A DNA stretch of 64,000 nt from Methylocystis heyeri (GTDB taxonomy: Bacteria; Pseudomonadota; Alphaproteobacteria; Rhizobiales; Beijerinckiaceae): positions 2,976,001-3,040,000 of the forward strand of contig NZ_CP046052.1 of assembly GCF_004802635.2 (NCBI RefSeq). Direction: 5' to 3'. Below, in pieces: positions 25,652 through 33,851 of the stretch. The stretch's first letter is position 1. Each line of letters opens with the position of its first letter. The notes below the pieces were generated by a model that saw only the letters and a list, made by a program, of their open reading frames with translations, had not been told where the DNA came from and searched no databases. The translations under genes were made by a program, and so were the position numbers.

Positions 25652-25825
25652 ATGACAGCCAAGACCCAAATCAACATACGCGTCCCCGCCGACGTGAAAT
25701 CGTGGCTCTCCACTCGCGCGGAAGCCAACAGCCGGACGATCAACGGGGAAATTCTCGCCATCCTGAAAGACGCCAAGAATGACGAGACGAAGCGGAAGCA
25801 GGCGTCAAACACAAGCAAGCAGTGA
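25652..25825 (+). CDS. Small Arc/Mnt-like ribbon-helix-helix protein
   Basis: 57 aa: MTAKTQINIRVPADVKSWLS, then TRAEANSRTINGEILAILKD. The N-terminal beta strand (QINIRVP) and two helices with the SRTINGEI turn are classic Arc/MetJ architecture. It is divergent from the larger RHH gene across the twin operators, and is followed by a small ORF 11 bp downstream. A phage lysogeny switch or an antitoxin-like role are both possible. Confidence 0.8.
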   Translation: MTAKTQINIRVPADVKSWLSTRAEANSRTINGEILAILKDAKNDETKRKQASNTSKQ

Positions 25826-25836
25826 AGGATAAGATC

Positions 25837-26055
25837 ATGACAAAGGAACTGAACCTGATTTTCGACTACTCGGCAGAAGAGAAGACTTACGACGTCTACG
25901 ACGCCGACACGGAGGATTTCCTGTTTAACAGGCCGACCCTCCAAGAAGCATACGACGAGGCGCGTGACGAGTGCGAGCGTCGCGGCGTCACGATGGGGGA
26001 TTATCGCGATCTACGCAACCGCGACCCCAGCGAATGGAACGAAATCCGGCGCTGA
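25837..26055 (+). CDS. Hypothetical acidic small protein
   Basis: 72 aa, MTKELNLIFDYSAEEKTYDV onwards, rich in Asp/Glu, with no Cys or membrane segment. AAGGA lies 7 nt before the ATG at 25837. It is transcribed with the small RHH gene and ends just before a strong terminator. Not recognised; an acidic DNA-mimic or partner protein is conceivable but unsupported. Confidence 0.65.
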   Translation: MTKELNLIFDYSAEEKTYDVYDADTEDFLFNRPTLQEAYDEARDECERRGVTMGDYRDLRNRDPSEWNEIRR

Positions 26056-26065
26056 TCATAAGCAC

Positions 26066-26089
26066 CCCCGGCCTCATGCCGGGGTTTTT
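26066..26089 (+). terminator. Rho-independent terminator
   Basis: Stem CCCCGGC (26066-26072) / GCCGGGG (26078-26084), loop CTCAT, then TTTTT. It ends the small RHH operon. Confidence 0.85.
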
Positions 26090-26112
26090 CTCTAAGCGTT
26101 GGAGCGTGTGTC

Positions 26113-26358
26113 ATGAATAACAGCCGTTACCTCTCCCCCGAATTCTATCTCCCCCAAAAACCTACTCTTGCCGAAAGAGTAGGGCGGCAAGCATGGCGGG
26201 GCCTCAAATGCTTCGCCCGCAAGCTGTTCTGGAGCGTTTTCGTCTTCGGTTCCCTCTTGTTGGGGTTTGGAGCCGCGCCGGGAGCAACCCTCTTCGCTTT
26301 GTGGCTGGTTTGCATGGTCATCGTGATCTTGCGCATGGGCCGCGTCGATGGCGCTTGA
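26113..26358 (+). CDS. Small membrane protein, unknown function
   Basis: 81 aa: a basic N-terminal third (RVGRQAWRGLKCFARKLFW) followed by two adjacent hydrophobic helices (SVFVFGSLLLGFGAA and ALWLVCMVIVILRM). It could be holin-like by size, but it lies far from any lysin and next to the integration genes, so I leave it unnamed. Ends overlapping the next gene by 11 bp. Confidence 0.6.
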   Translation: MNNSRYLSPEFYLPQKPTLAERVGRQAWRGLKCFARKLFWSVFVFGSLLLGFGAAPGATLFALWLVCMVIVILRMGRVDGA

Positions 26359-26719
26359 CTTCGCAAAGAAGGCCAAGGCGACGGCGGTTCATTCCGCCGT
26401 CCCGGTTCCCAAATACCGGACCGCTCGCCAGCTTGTGGCTGACGGCACTGTTCCCTCCCCAATCTCCCAAAGCGTCTTTCTGCGGCTCGCGAAGCAACAC
26501 GGCATCGGCCACCAAGCCGGCCGGGTGATCCTTTTCACCGTCGAAGACGTGAACAAATTGTTCGAGTCGCTGCCATGCTCAAAATCTGCAAACGGCCAAA
26601 AAGCCCCTACTGGATCATGCGCGGCACCGTCCGCGGACAAAGCATTGAAGAAAGCACAGGAACTGCTGACAAAAAGCTCGCCGAAGAAATCAGGGCCAAA
26701 AGGGAAAACGAAATCATAA
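26348..26719 (+). CDS. Putative excisionase-like / HTH protein
   Basis: 123 aa. Residues 22-70 (YRTARQLVADGTVPSPISQS, VFLRLAKQHGIGHQAGRVIL, FTVEDVNKLFE) look like a winged-helix excisionase/AlpA-type domain, and the position directly before the integrase supports that. The C-terminus is Lys/Ser-rich (LTKSSPKKSGPKGKTKS). It overlaps the integrase ORF by 145 bp, which is long; the integrase could start further in. Confidence 0.65.
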   Translation: MALDFAKKAKATAVHSAVPVPKYRTARQLVADGTVPSPISQSVFLRLAKQHGIGHQAGRVILFTVEDVNKLFESLPCSKSANGQKAPTGSCAAPSADKALKKAQELLTKSSPKKSGPKGKTKS

Positions 26720-27657
26720 ACGAGGCGGTTTACGGCAAGACCGTCATAATGACCTTCGCCCATGCCTTAGCCGACTACCTAGAACATGGCGCGGGAAATA
26801 AGCGGTTCCTTACCCCGTTGCTGGATCACTTCAACACGACGCTGCTTAAGGACATTGATCAACACGCCATAGACCTTGCCGCCAAGAAGCTCTATCCCAA
26901 TGCCGGCCCCGCGACCCGCAATAGGCAAGTCTATACGCCTGTCTCTGCGATCTTGCGCCACGCCGCTCGCAAGAAATGGTGCGACGTCCCCATACTCGCC
27001 CGGCCCAAGCAGCCCAAGGGCAAGCTCCGATGGCTAAAGCCGGAAGAGGCGGAAAAGCTCGTTGAAGCTTGCGCCCCGCATCTAAAGCCCCTTGTCGTCT
27101 TCCTGCTTTATACAGGCGCTCGCGCTGGCGAGGCGATTTGGCTCGATTGGTCAAACGTCAATCTCGACAAGGCGCAAGTGACCTTCGTGAAGACGAAGAA
27201 CGGCGAGGCCCGCAGCGTCCCGCTTCACCCCCGCGTCGTGCAATCAATTGCAAATCTGCCCCACCGCGATGGAGCGGTTTTCTTGACGCATAAGGGCAAC
27301 CCATACGAACGGCCCGACCCGGGCAAAGACGCCGATACGTCGGCGGGAACCCACATCGGAAGCGCCTTTAAGACCGCCTGCAAACGGGCTGGGCTGGGCT
27401 GGATCGTTCCCGGCAAGGGCAAGCAACCCGTCTTCAAAACCGACGTCACGCCGCACGTATGCCGGCACACATGGGCGACGTGGCACTATCAGGCGAACCG
27501 CGACTTAACCGCCCTCCAAAAACTGGGCGGCTGGAAAACCGTGGCGATGGTCTTTCGCTATGCTCACGCAAACGTAGAAGAACACGCCAAGGGCATCCAA
27601 AACCTACCTTGGGGAAACCAAGGGGAAAAATCTCAAGAAAAAACTGCGATATCGTGA
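26575..27657 (+). CDS. int: Tyrosine integrase
   Basis: 360 aa. An N-terminal core-binding region (TFAHALADYLEHGAGNKRFL) precedes the catalytic domain with R183 (LLYTGARAGEAIW), K208 (VKTKNGEARSVPL), H294-x-x-R297 (TPHVCRHTWAT), W320 (LGGWKT, replacing the usual His) and nucleophile Y329 (VFRYAHAN). It ends 31 bp before attR, in the classic position. It should catalyse recombination at the 49-bp tRNA-Thr core. A copy of the recurring palindrome lies within the gene at 27238-27253. Confidence 0.95.
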   Translation: MLKICKRPKSPYWIMRGTVRGQSIEESTGTADKKLAEEIRAKRENEIINEAVYGKTVIMTFAHALADYLEHGAGNKRFLTPLLDHFNTTLLKDIDQHAIDLAAKKLYPNAGPATRNRQVYTPVSAILRHAARKKWCDVPILARPKQPKGKLRWLKPEEAEKLVEACAPHLKPLVVFLLYTGARAGEAIWLDWSNVNLDKAQVTFVKTKNGEARSVPLHPRVVQSIANLPHRDGAVFLTHKGNPYERPDPGKDADTSAGTHIGSAFKTACKRAGLGWIVPGKGKQPVFKTDVTPHVCRHTWATWHYQANRDLTALQKLGGWKTVAMVFRYAHANVEEHAKGIQNLPWGNQGEKSQEKTAIS

Positions 27658-27687
27658 TATTTCAACATGATAATAGCTTGTCCGCAG

Positions 27688-27736
27688 CCCTTGGTAAGGG
27701 AGAGGTCGAGAGTTCAATCCTCTCTTGCAGCACCAT
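27688..27736 (+). repeat. attR core (49-bp direct repeat, tRNA-Thr 3' fragment)
   Basis: Exact copy of 9890-9938. It contains only the anticodon-to-CCA half of tRNA-Thr and lacks the 5' acceptor and D arms, so it is not a working tRNA. Confidence 0.93.
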
Positions 27737-27865
27737 TAAATCAAAGAGTTACAGCTAGCGTGACCAAGGGACTCGGATATGAGTCACCAAATAGTCACCG
27801 TCACCTTGAAGGCGCTATGAAGAAGCGCTGGTAGCTCCTTTATCCAAAGGTCCAAGGAATTTTTA

Positions 27866-28516
27866 ATGGCGGAGCGTTCTCCTAAAAAGCCGTCCGGTCA
27901 AACAGGCCCCATCAGCCTGGGAGGCAATGGCCCTCGCCGCCATCTTGTTAAATTCCCAACGGACAAGGCGAAGTTGGAGTTGATGATTGCTGAGCTTTTC
28001 GTCAACAGCCGCGTCTTGCCAAATAATGACCTGAGGTATTTTTCGAACTTGAAACCAAATCCAGAGAATGACTTGGATTTCACAGTCGATACTGGTCTGG
28101 GGAAAAAGCTGCTGGAGCTGGCAGAGTTTGCCCCTCTTGATAAATTTAAGACATCCTATGATCGAGCGCCGCCTTACCTTACCATGAGTCAGTTCTGCGA
28201 TTTTTATCTTGAGCTTATAAACAAGAAGTCGAACCACCAAGGTGGTCGAGACCGATTGTTGCTTACGTATAAAACACACAGCGCTTTTTTTGTCTCACTG
28301 CCCGTAATCGAGGTTGTTCGCCGGCAACTTTCGCTGAGTCAACCGAAGTTCGAACGCGTCTATTTCCTTTCCCCGCACGACGAAACTGATGCCTCAACTT
28401 GGGAGGTTTTTCCAGGTCGTCCGCATGCAATGTTTGAGAAGATCTCAACGGAAGATATGCTGAAAATGCAGATCGAGGTCATGAACTTCGATGATATCCC
28501 TCTCGCCACTGAGTGA
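27866..28516 (+). CDS. Hypothetical protein
   Basis: 216 aa, soluble, not recognised. It starts MAERSPKKPSGQTGPISLGG with AAGGAA close upstream of the ATG. No Cys cluster, signal or membrane helix is visible; the middle has YLTMSQFCDFYLELINKKSN and the C-terminal part is mixed alpha/beta. It is AT-richer than the host genes and lies between attR and a terminase fragment, so it is probably cargo of an older mobile element. Confidence 0.65.
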   Translation: MAERSPKKPSGQTGPISLGGNGPRRHLVKFPTDKAKLELMIAELFVNSRVLPNNDLRYFSNLKPNPENDLDFTVDTGLGKKLLELAEFAPLDKFKTSYDRAPPYLTMSQFCDFYLELINKKSNHQGGRDRLLLTYKTHSAFFVSLPVIEVVRRQLSLSQPKFERVYFLSPHDETDASTWEVFPGRPHAMFEKISTEDMLKMQIEVMNFDDIPLATE

Positions 28517-28537
28517 CGAGACCAACTTCACGTGAGC

Positions 28538-29272
28538 CTATAGCCACAGAAACCCGTCCGGCCGCTCGCCGCTCTCATAGACGCTAGGCCCGGCGTCGTC
28601 GTTCGACGCCACGCTAACCGCGATCGCACAGGCCACGGCGCCGTCGTTTCGCTCCCGCGCCTTGCCCTTTGAGAACAGCCGGTTTCCGGCCCGGTCGGTC
28701 TCGACCTGGATGTTGTCGAAGCACCAGCGAAGCACAGGGTGGCCGCCGTGCTGGAACTGCCGCCCGACGATGGCGCGCTCCAGTTCCTTGATCGCCGGCG
28801 CCATCGTCACCCCGCCCCGGCGCACCCCGACGGCGGGCAGGCCTTCCTCCATCAGGTTATTGATGGTCGAGCGGGCAAGGTGTGGGTCGAGCCCGATGCT
28901 CCGCACGTCGAAGCGGGAGCACAAGTCGCGGATGCAATCCTCGACGGCTCGGAAATCGACCACGTTGCCGGGCGTGGGCTCTATGTGTCCTTCATCTGTC
29001 CAGCGGATATACGGCACGCCGTCCCGGTCCTGTCGGCCCCGAAGATTGTCGGCCGGGCAGAAGAAATGCGGCAAGACGGCGTAACCATCGCCGACGCGCC
29101 ACAGGGCGACAACCACGGTCAGGTCCGAATTGCTGGAAAGGTCGACGCCGAGATAGCAGGGGGCGCCTGCCAGCGCGTCAAGGTCGAGCGGCTCCGCGCC
29201 CTCGTCGCAAATCGACATATCGACGAAGGGGTCGACGGAATGGTCGAGCCAGACATTCAGGTGGAGCTGATC
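28538..29272 (-). pseudogene. 5'-truncated terminase large subunit (nuclease half only)
   Basis: The reading frame matches the C-terminal nuclease half of the terminase at 19298-20935 from HLNVWLDHSVDPFVD to the end: YLGVDLSSNSDLTVVVALW, FDVRSIGLDPHLARSTINNL, GVTMAPAIKELERAI, RPDGFLWL. Upstream of about 29272 the frame stays open but has no similarity to the ATPase half. It is a remnant of a related element on the opposite strand, outside the current att sites. Confidence 0.85.
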
Positions 29273-29652
29273 GCCGCTACCGGCGTCACCCTCGCCGCAA
29301 TCCGATACCTTCCCGGCGGCCGCCCTTAAGGCGCGTTCAACTCTCGGCTGAACGCGCCAGCAGCCAAGAGCGGCCAGCCGAGCGCCGCGCTTAAGGCTGT
29401 TTCTTGCGACCGAACGCCGGCCGCGCTTTGTCCATGAGCCCCTCGACGGTTCCTGTTGAAACAGGCGCGAGCTTAGCTCTGTCTTTCTTCGGTTTTCTTT
29501 CTTCGCGGCGGGAATGTTGCTCTCTATTGGCCATGGCGGATGTTCCCCCGGTATACGCCCATCTCGACAATGAAATAGGTTCCTTTGAAAAGAGGGGAAG
29601 AGCGCCCGACGCCTATGCCGGCCGCCACGCACACGCCACGAGCATCAAGGCC
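29273..29652. other. Decayed intergenic region
   Basis: About 380 bp with no credible gene. Frames open here have low-complexity Arg/Ala/Pro translations. It probably contains debris from the older prophage plus the 3' flank of the glycosyltransferase gene. Confidence 0.4.
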
Positions 29653-31272
29653 TCACCCGCGACAGCCGCGCCCGCCCCGAAACAGCCAGATTCCGCCTTC
29701 GGCTTTCAACGGCGCGTCGAGCAGTCCCTGCCGCATCAAGGAGGCGAGGGTCGCGCCGGTCGTGTCCTCCGGCCTGAATAGCACGTAAAAGCAGGGGACC
29801 GCCGCCAGAAACGCCTGTTCTTCATGCACCCGAAAATCGGAATGAATCGCCGCAAGGCGTTTCACCTGGTTCTCGAAAGTCGGGTCGCTGCGGGTCTCGC
29901 TGTGCGGAGCGAGGAGGAAGTTCAGTTGCGAGCGCAGGTCTGGATCGGAACCCGCCATGAGCTCGATATACTGCATCCCCGCGTCGACCACGATGGGCAG
30001 AGGCGCCTCTTTCATCTTGGCCAAAAGCGGCTGCGCCGACGCCATTGAACCCGGCGAAAAATCCGCCCCCCGCATGTCGATGCCGAGGGCGGCGAGCGGG
30101 AGAAGCGCGAGGCCGATCGCCCTTCGATAAGGCGCGCGCCGCACCGCGCAGCCGAAAAACAGAGCGGGAAACAGCGATGCCGCGGATACATATCGGACCG
30201 CGAAAGTCGAGCTGAAGCAAAGCGAAAACAAAAATATCAGGAACGGCGTCGCAAACAGCGCCACGCACATGATTTCGATCGGGGATATGTTCGACCCATC
30301 GGCGCGATCCGCGTCCTCGGCGGTTGCGATATCCCGCCTTGAGAACCGACGCGCCAGACAGGCGCAGCCGCACAAGGCGAGAACGGCCAAAGCCAGCAAT
30401 GCGCCGCTTTGTTCGGAAACAAGCGACTGGAAGACGGCATCCAGGAGAAGATCGAGCGTCGGCCTTCCGTAGTAGCCGCTTCCCATCGCGTCCAGAAGCA
30501 CATAGGCTTTCAAATGCAATCCGAGCGGCAGCCAGGCGGCGAGGACCGGCAGCGCCAGCAGAAGCGGAGCCCAAACCCGCCAGCGCCACTCCCGCCGCGT
30601 CACCAGCCACAGCATTTCCATGACGCCGATGATCATCGGCGCGACGAAACCATAAAAATGCAAGCTGACGCTGACGGAAAGCAACAGCCAGAGCACAACG
30701 GCCCGCATTGTTGTCCGACGATGCTCCATCCGGCTCCACAGCGCTAGGGAGCCGGCGAGGCAGGCCGCAATGAGCGCATAGGGCCTCGCCTGCACGGCAT
30801 AGGGAAACAGCCCGGAATCGAGCGTGAATGCGAAAGCCGCCAAAGCGACGAGGCGATCCGTAGAGGGCCGGACCAGCGCATAGACGCACAAGGCGGCGAT
30901 ATAGACCGCAACTATCGACGGCAGACGCGGCGCCAGAAGCGCGCCGGTTTCGCCGAAAAGATCCATGAAGAGATGCAAAAAAAAGTGATAGGTCGGCGGC
31001 GAGAATTCGGCGCCGTTCCAAATGGCCGAAGATATCTCGCTGAAACTGTGAAGTTTCGCCGTCGAGACGGCCAGAGCTTCATCCATCCACAGGCCCTTGG
31101 TCGCGGCTATCGCATAGGTCGCTGAGACATAGACCCACGAAATCCACAAGAACGCCGCCGCGACAACGACAAACTCGACCCTGTTGCGGTCCAACGCAGC
31201 GAAGCCTTCGACGGCGCCTTCCTCCCCTCGCCGGGTCTTCTTTACAAAGGCTCCCCAGAAGCCGGATGTCAT
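29653..31272 (-). CDS. GT-C family membrane glycosyltransferase (family 39-like)
   Basis: 539 aa with about ten hydrophobic helices. The first extracytoplasmic loop has the acidic pair in KGLWMDEALAV, the usual metal/substrate motif of ArnT/PMT-like GT-C enzymes, which transfer sugars from polyprenyl-phosphate donors on the periplasmic side. RPYALIAACLAGSLALW and later helices follow the family pattern; the soluble C-terminal domain is short. I chose the ATG at 31272 since GGGGAG lies 7 nt upstream. It is last in a minus-strand run with an SDR, an oxidoreductase and a polyprenol-phosphate-type GT2. Confidence 0.82.
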   Translation of the reverse strand: MTSGFWGAFVKKTRRGEEGAVEGFAALDRNRVEFVVVAAAFLWISWVYVSATYAIAATKGLWMDEALAVSTAKLHSFSEISSAIWNGAEFSPPTYHFFLHLFMDLFGETGALLAPRLPSIVAVYIAALCVYALVRPSTDRLVALAAFAFTLDSGLFPYAVQARPYALIAACLAGSLALWSRMEHRRTTMRAVVLWLLLSVSVSLHFYGFVAPMIIGVMEMLWLVTRREWRWRVWAPLLLALPVLAAWLPLGLHLKAYVLLDAMGSGYYGRPTLDLLLDAVFQSLVSEQSGALLALAVLALCGCACLARRFSRRDIATAEDADRADGSNISPIEIMCVALFATPFLIFLFSLCFSSTFAVRYVSAASLFPALFFGCAVRRAPYRRAIGLALLPLAALGIDMRGADFSPGSMASAQPLLAKMKEAPLPIVVDAGMQYIELMAGSDPDLRSQLNFLLAPHSETRSDPTFENQVKRLAAIHSDFRVHEEQAFLAAVPCFYVLFRPEDTTGATLASLMRQGLLDAPLKAEGGIWLFRGGRGCRG

Positions 31273-31326
31273 AAGAATTCTCCCCAATGTCGACGTCGCC
31301 GCTTCGGCCTCCAACGGAAATGGCGT

Positions 31327-32259
31327 TCAGCCTGGCGGCCAGGCTTTTCTGTTCGCCGCACGTTCTGATCCTGCCGATTCTGCGCACGCGCCCGACGCGC
31401 TACAGGAAAAGGGCTTGGGGCTGATCCCGTGACGTCGCATCGGAACAAAGTCAGGCGCCGGATCCTGATAAACGAAGCTCAGAATGCTGTCGCTCCTCGC
31501 CCTCGGCTTGAACCCCAGCTTCTCCTGGCTCAGAAGAACGCAATAGAGGATGCGCCACGGGATCGGCAGGAAAATGGGGCGACAACCGGCCTCTTCGGCA
31601 AGTCGAAAGAGAATGTCTCGGAAGGCGAGGGGCTCCGGATGCGCGAGCGTCATGACTGAAGCCTCGTCGTCGAACTCGCCGCGAACCGCGCGTACAATGA
31701 TGTCCTTCAGATCGTCTTCAGCGAGGAGGAATTGCGGAGCTTTCCCGTCGCCGATCAACGGAATGATGGGCGAGGTCGTAGCGATCCTCTTCATGGCGCC
31801 GAAAGCGCCGCCGGCGTGCGCGCCGTGGATCAGACCCAGGCGGAGAACCAGACCGCCTGCATCGCGAAAGGCCTGCTCCACCTCGAGCTTGGAGCGGCCA
31901 TAGGTCGAACGCGCGGATCGAAAGGCGCTGACGCTGGAGATGAAGATTAGCTTCTCGACTCCTGCGCGGCGCGCGGCGGCCAGAACAGCCCGGGAGCCCG
32001 CGACGCAGATGCGCTCGGCTTCTTTCGCCGTACTCGTCCGCATGTCCCAGGCGGCGTGAATGAGATGGGTGACGCCATGTTCGCGCAGGCGCCTCGCCAG
32101 CAGATCCATATCGCCGCCGAACTCGAATGCGATTTGATTGTCGCCTCGCGGCGCGCGAGAGAGGCTCAGGACTTCGGCCTCGTCTTTCAGGGCGGCGGCG
32201 ATGATCGAGCCGACATAGCCATTGGCGCCCGTGACTGCGACCACCTTTGCGCCGCTCAT
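31327..32259 (-). CDS. NAD-dependent epimerase/dehydratase (extended SDR)
   Basis: 310 aa. The Rossmann motif TGANGYVG is at residues 10-17; the catalytic S/Y/K are in FISSVSAF and STYGRSKLEVEQ (Y120, K124). Likely a nucleotide-sugar epimerase, dehydratase or reductase. Its ATG overlaps the stop of the upstream GMC gene by 4 bp, implying coupled translation. The substrate cannot be told from sequence alone. Confidence 0.88.
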   Translation of the reverse strand: MSGAKVVAVTGANGYVGSIIAAALKDEAEVLSLSRAPRGDNQIAFEFGGDMDLLARRLREHGVTHLIHAAWDMRTSTAKEAERICVAGSRAVLAAARRAGVEKLIFISSVSAFRSARSTYGRSKLEVEQAFRDAGGLVLRLGLIHGAHAGGAFGAMKRIATTSPIIPLIGDGKAPQFLLAEDDLKDIIVRAVRGEFDDEASVMTLAHPEPLAFRDILFRLAEEAGCRPIFLPIPWRILYCVLLSQEKLGFKPRARSDSILSFVYQDPAPDFVPMRRHGISPKPFSCSASGACAESAGSERAANRKAWPPG

Positions 32260-33851
32260 TGCAGGCTTCCTTCATCGAGGAACGCGGCGCGCGCGCCGAT
32301 TCGATAGGCGTTGGCCATCGCGGTGTAGGTGATCGTCGTCGCCGCAATGCTCGGAAAAACGGTAGCGTCGACGACATGAAGCCGCCGGAAACCAAATGGC
32401 CTCCCCAGCAGATCGGTCTGGCCGGGGCCTGGATCGCGCGCCATGGGAAAGCTGCCGCCGAAATGAAATCCCCGGCCCGCCTCCGCAATCCGCAGCAGCG
32501 GAGCGACGGGAAATGCGCGCATCGGCCAGCTCAGTCCCGCCAGTTTGGAGAGCAATCGCATGATCTTCGGCTTTGTCTGCGGGTTCTCGACACGGTTCAG
32601 GCGCAACTCGTCCGACTTGCCGCATGCATGAAGAGAGGTCGCGATTGTCGCGGAGAGCGAGGAATGCAGATAGCCCTGGACGAGCAGCAGACGGCCAAGC
32701 AAGGCGCCGCCGGGGAAATAGCGCCGTAACCGCCCCAGTTTTTCGTCGAGCAGGCGCGAGATGTGGTCATTGTAAGCGTATATTTGCAGATGAACGGTCT
32801 TGTCGCCGAGGCCCGCGTCGAGAATTTCCATGAATGTCTGCGCAAGCGTATGCTGTCGTTCTGAACTCACGTCTTTTGCGCCCGTGAACTGAAGGAGCGG
32901 GAACAGGAAATATTGAGAGTCCCGAAGATGAACGGCGTGATCATATAATCCGAGGGAGCGCAGCAGAATCTCAGTCGAATGCAGCGGACCCGCGGCGAGG
33001 AACGCGCGCTTGGCCTCGAAGCTGCAAGGGGTTCCATCGAAGGCGACTGCGCGGATGATTGAGCTATCGGCCCGCTCTTCTATCGACTTGACGACGACTC
33101 CGCTTCGATAGGCGACGCCGCCGCGCGCGCAAAGGTCGGAAAGGCCATGCCGGCTGGTATAGATCAATTCGCGCGGACAACCATGTAGACATTGCCCGCA
33201 ATAAATGCATGGCGCTTGCCCGCGGACGCCATGCGCATCGACGGCGAGGCGAGAGGCCCCGAAATAGACGCCGGCGGCGTTGAGGCGCGCTTTATTGTCG
33301 GCGAGCGCACGCCGGAATCGTTCGGATTGCGCGCCGCAACGCAGGGGCGGCGAGAGCTCCGTGGCCAAGGGAAAGAGATGCTCGAGATCGTCCGGCTCTG
33401 CGGCCACGGGGAGGAACTTCGCGACAAGGTTATAGAAGGGGTGCAGATCCTCCGCCGAGATTGGCCAATCGGCGATGTCCGATTGCCGATAGGGCAGGAT
33501 CGCCCCGCCCCAGACATTCGACAGCCCGCCACGGGCGTAGGAGCCTTCGACGCAAAGATCGGTGGATTGCGCGACATTGGCCGCGCCTGGCGCTTTCCGA
33601 TAGGGATAATCTGAACCAAATGCGAGCTTTCTGGGGACTGCTCCCTGCTTCTGCAATACGGCTCCAGGGCCAAAATTTCTCTCCCTCGCGATCGCGTCGT
33701 AATGATCCCGATGGGCCAGCCGCGATCTCGCGCCTTCCCGTTCCGCCTCCAGAAGATGGCCCGCGTCCAAAATTGTCACGGGACGACCCGAGGCGGCGAG
33801 CGCGCGTGCGCAGGCCACTCCCGCGGGGCCGGACCCGATCACATAGTGCAT
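32256..33851 (-). CDS. GMC-type FAD oxidoreductase with ferredoxin-like Cys motif
   Basis: 531 aa. N-terminal FAD-binding IGSGPAGVACARAL; the second motif ARGGLSNVWGGAILPY; the C-terminal GMC signature VVDATVFPSIAATTITYTAM. Residues 215-225 read CIYCGQCLHGCP, a CxxCxxCxxxCP set (C215, C218, C221, C225) as in 4Fe-4S ferredoxins, absent from typical GMC oxidases. It may pass electrons to an iron-sulphur centre rather than oxygen. The ATG at 33851 overlaps the GT2 gene by 13 bp; the longer open frame upstream is a shadow of GT2. Confidence 0.85.
   Translation of the reverse strand: MHYVIGSGPAGVACARALAASGRPVTILDAGHLLEAEREGARSRLAHRDHYDAIARERNFGPGAVLQKQGAVPRKLAFGSDYPYRKAPGAANVAQSTDLCVEGSYARGGLSNVWGGAILPYRQSDIADWPISAEDLHPFYNLVAKFLPVAAEPDDLEHLFPLATELSPPLRCGAQSERFRRALADNKARLNAAGVYFGASRLAVDAHGVRGQAPCIYCGQCLHGCPRELIYTSRHGLSDLCARGGVAYRSGVVVKSIEERADSSIIRAVAFDGTPCSFEAKRAFLAAGPLHSTEILLRSLGLYDHAVHLRDSQYFLFPLLQFTGAKDVSSERQHTLAQTFMEILDAGLGDKTVHLQIYAYNDHISRLLDEKLGRLRRYFPGGALLGRLLLVQGYLHSSLSATIATSLHACGKSDELRLNRVENPQTKPKIMRLLSKLAGLSWPMRAFPVAPLLRIAEAGRGFHFGGSFPMARDPGPGQTDLLGRPFGFRRLHVVDATVFPSIAATTITYTAMANAYRIGARAAFLDEGSLQ

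Noticed and set aside
26113-26358. Small two-helix membrane protein as a holin
   Set aside because: Size fits, but it lies among integration and control genes with no lysin nearby, so the name is not justified.
27688-27736. Possible second tRNA-Thr
   Set aside because: Only the 3' half is present; the acceptor 5' strand and D arm are missing. It is the attR copy.
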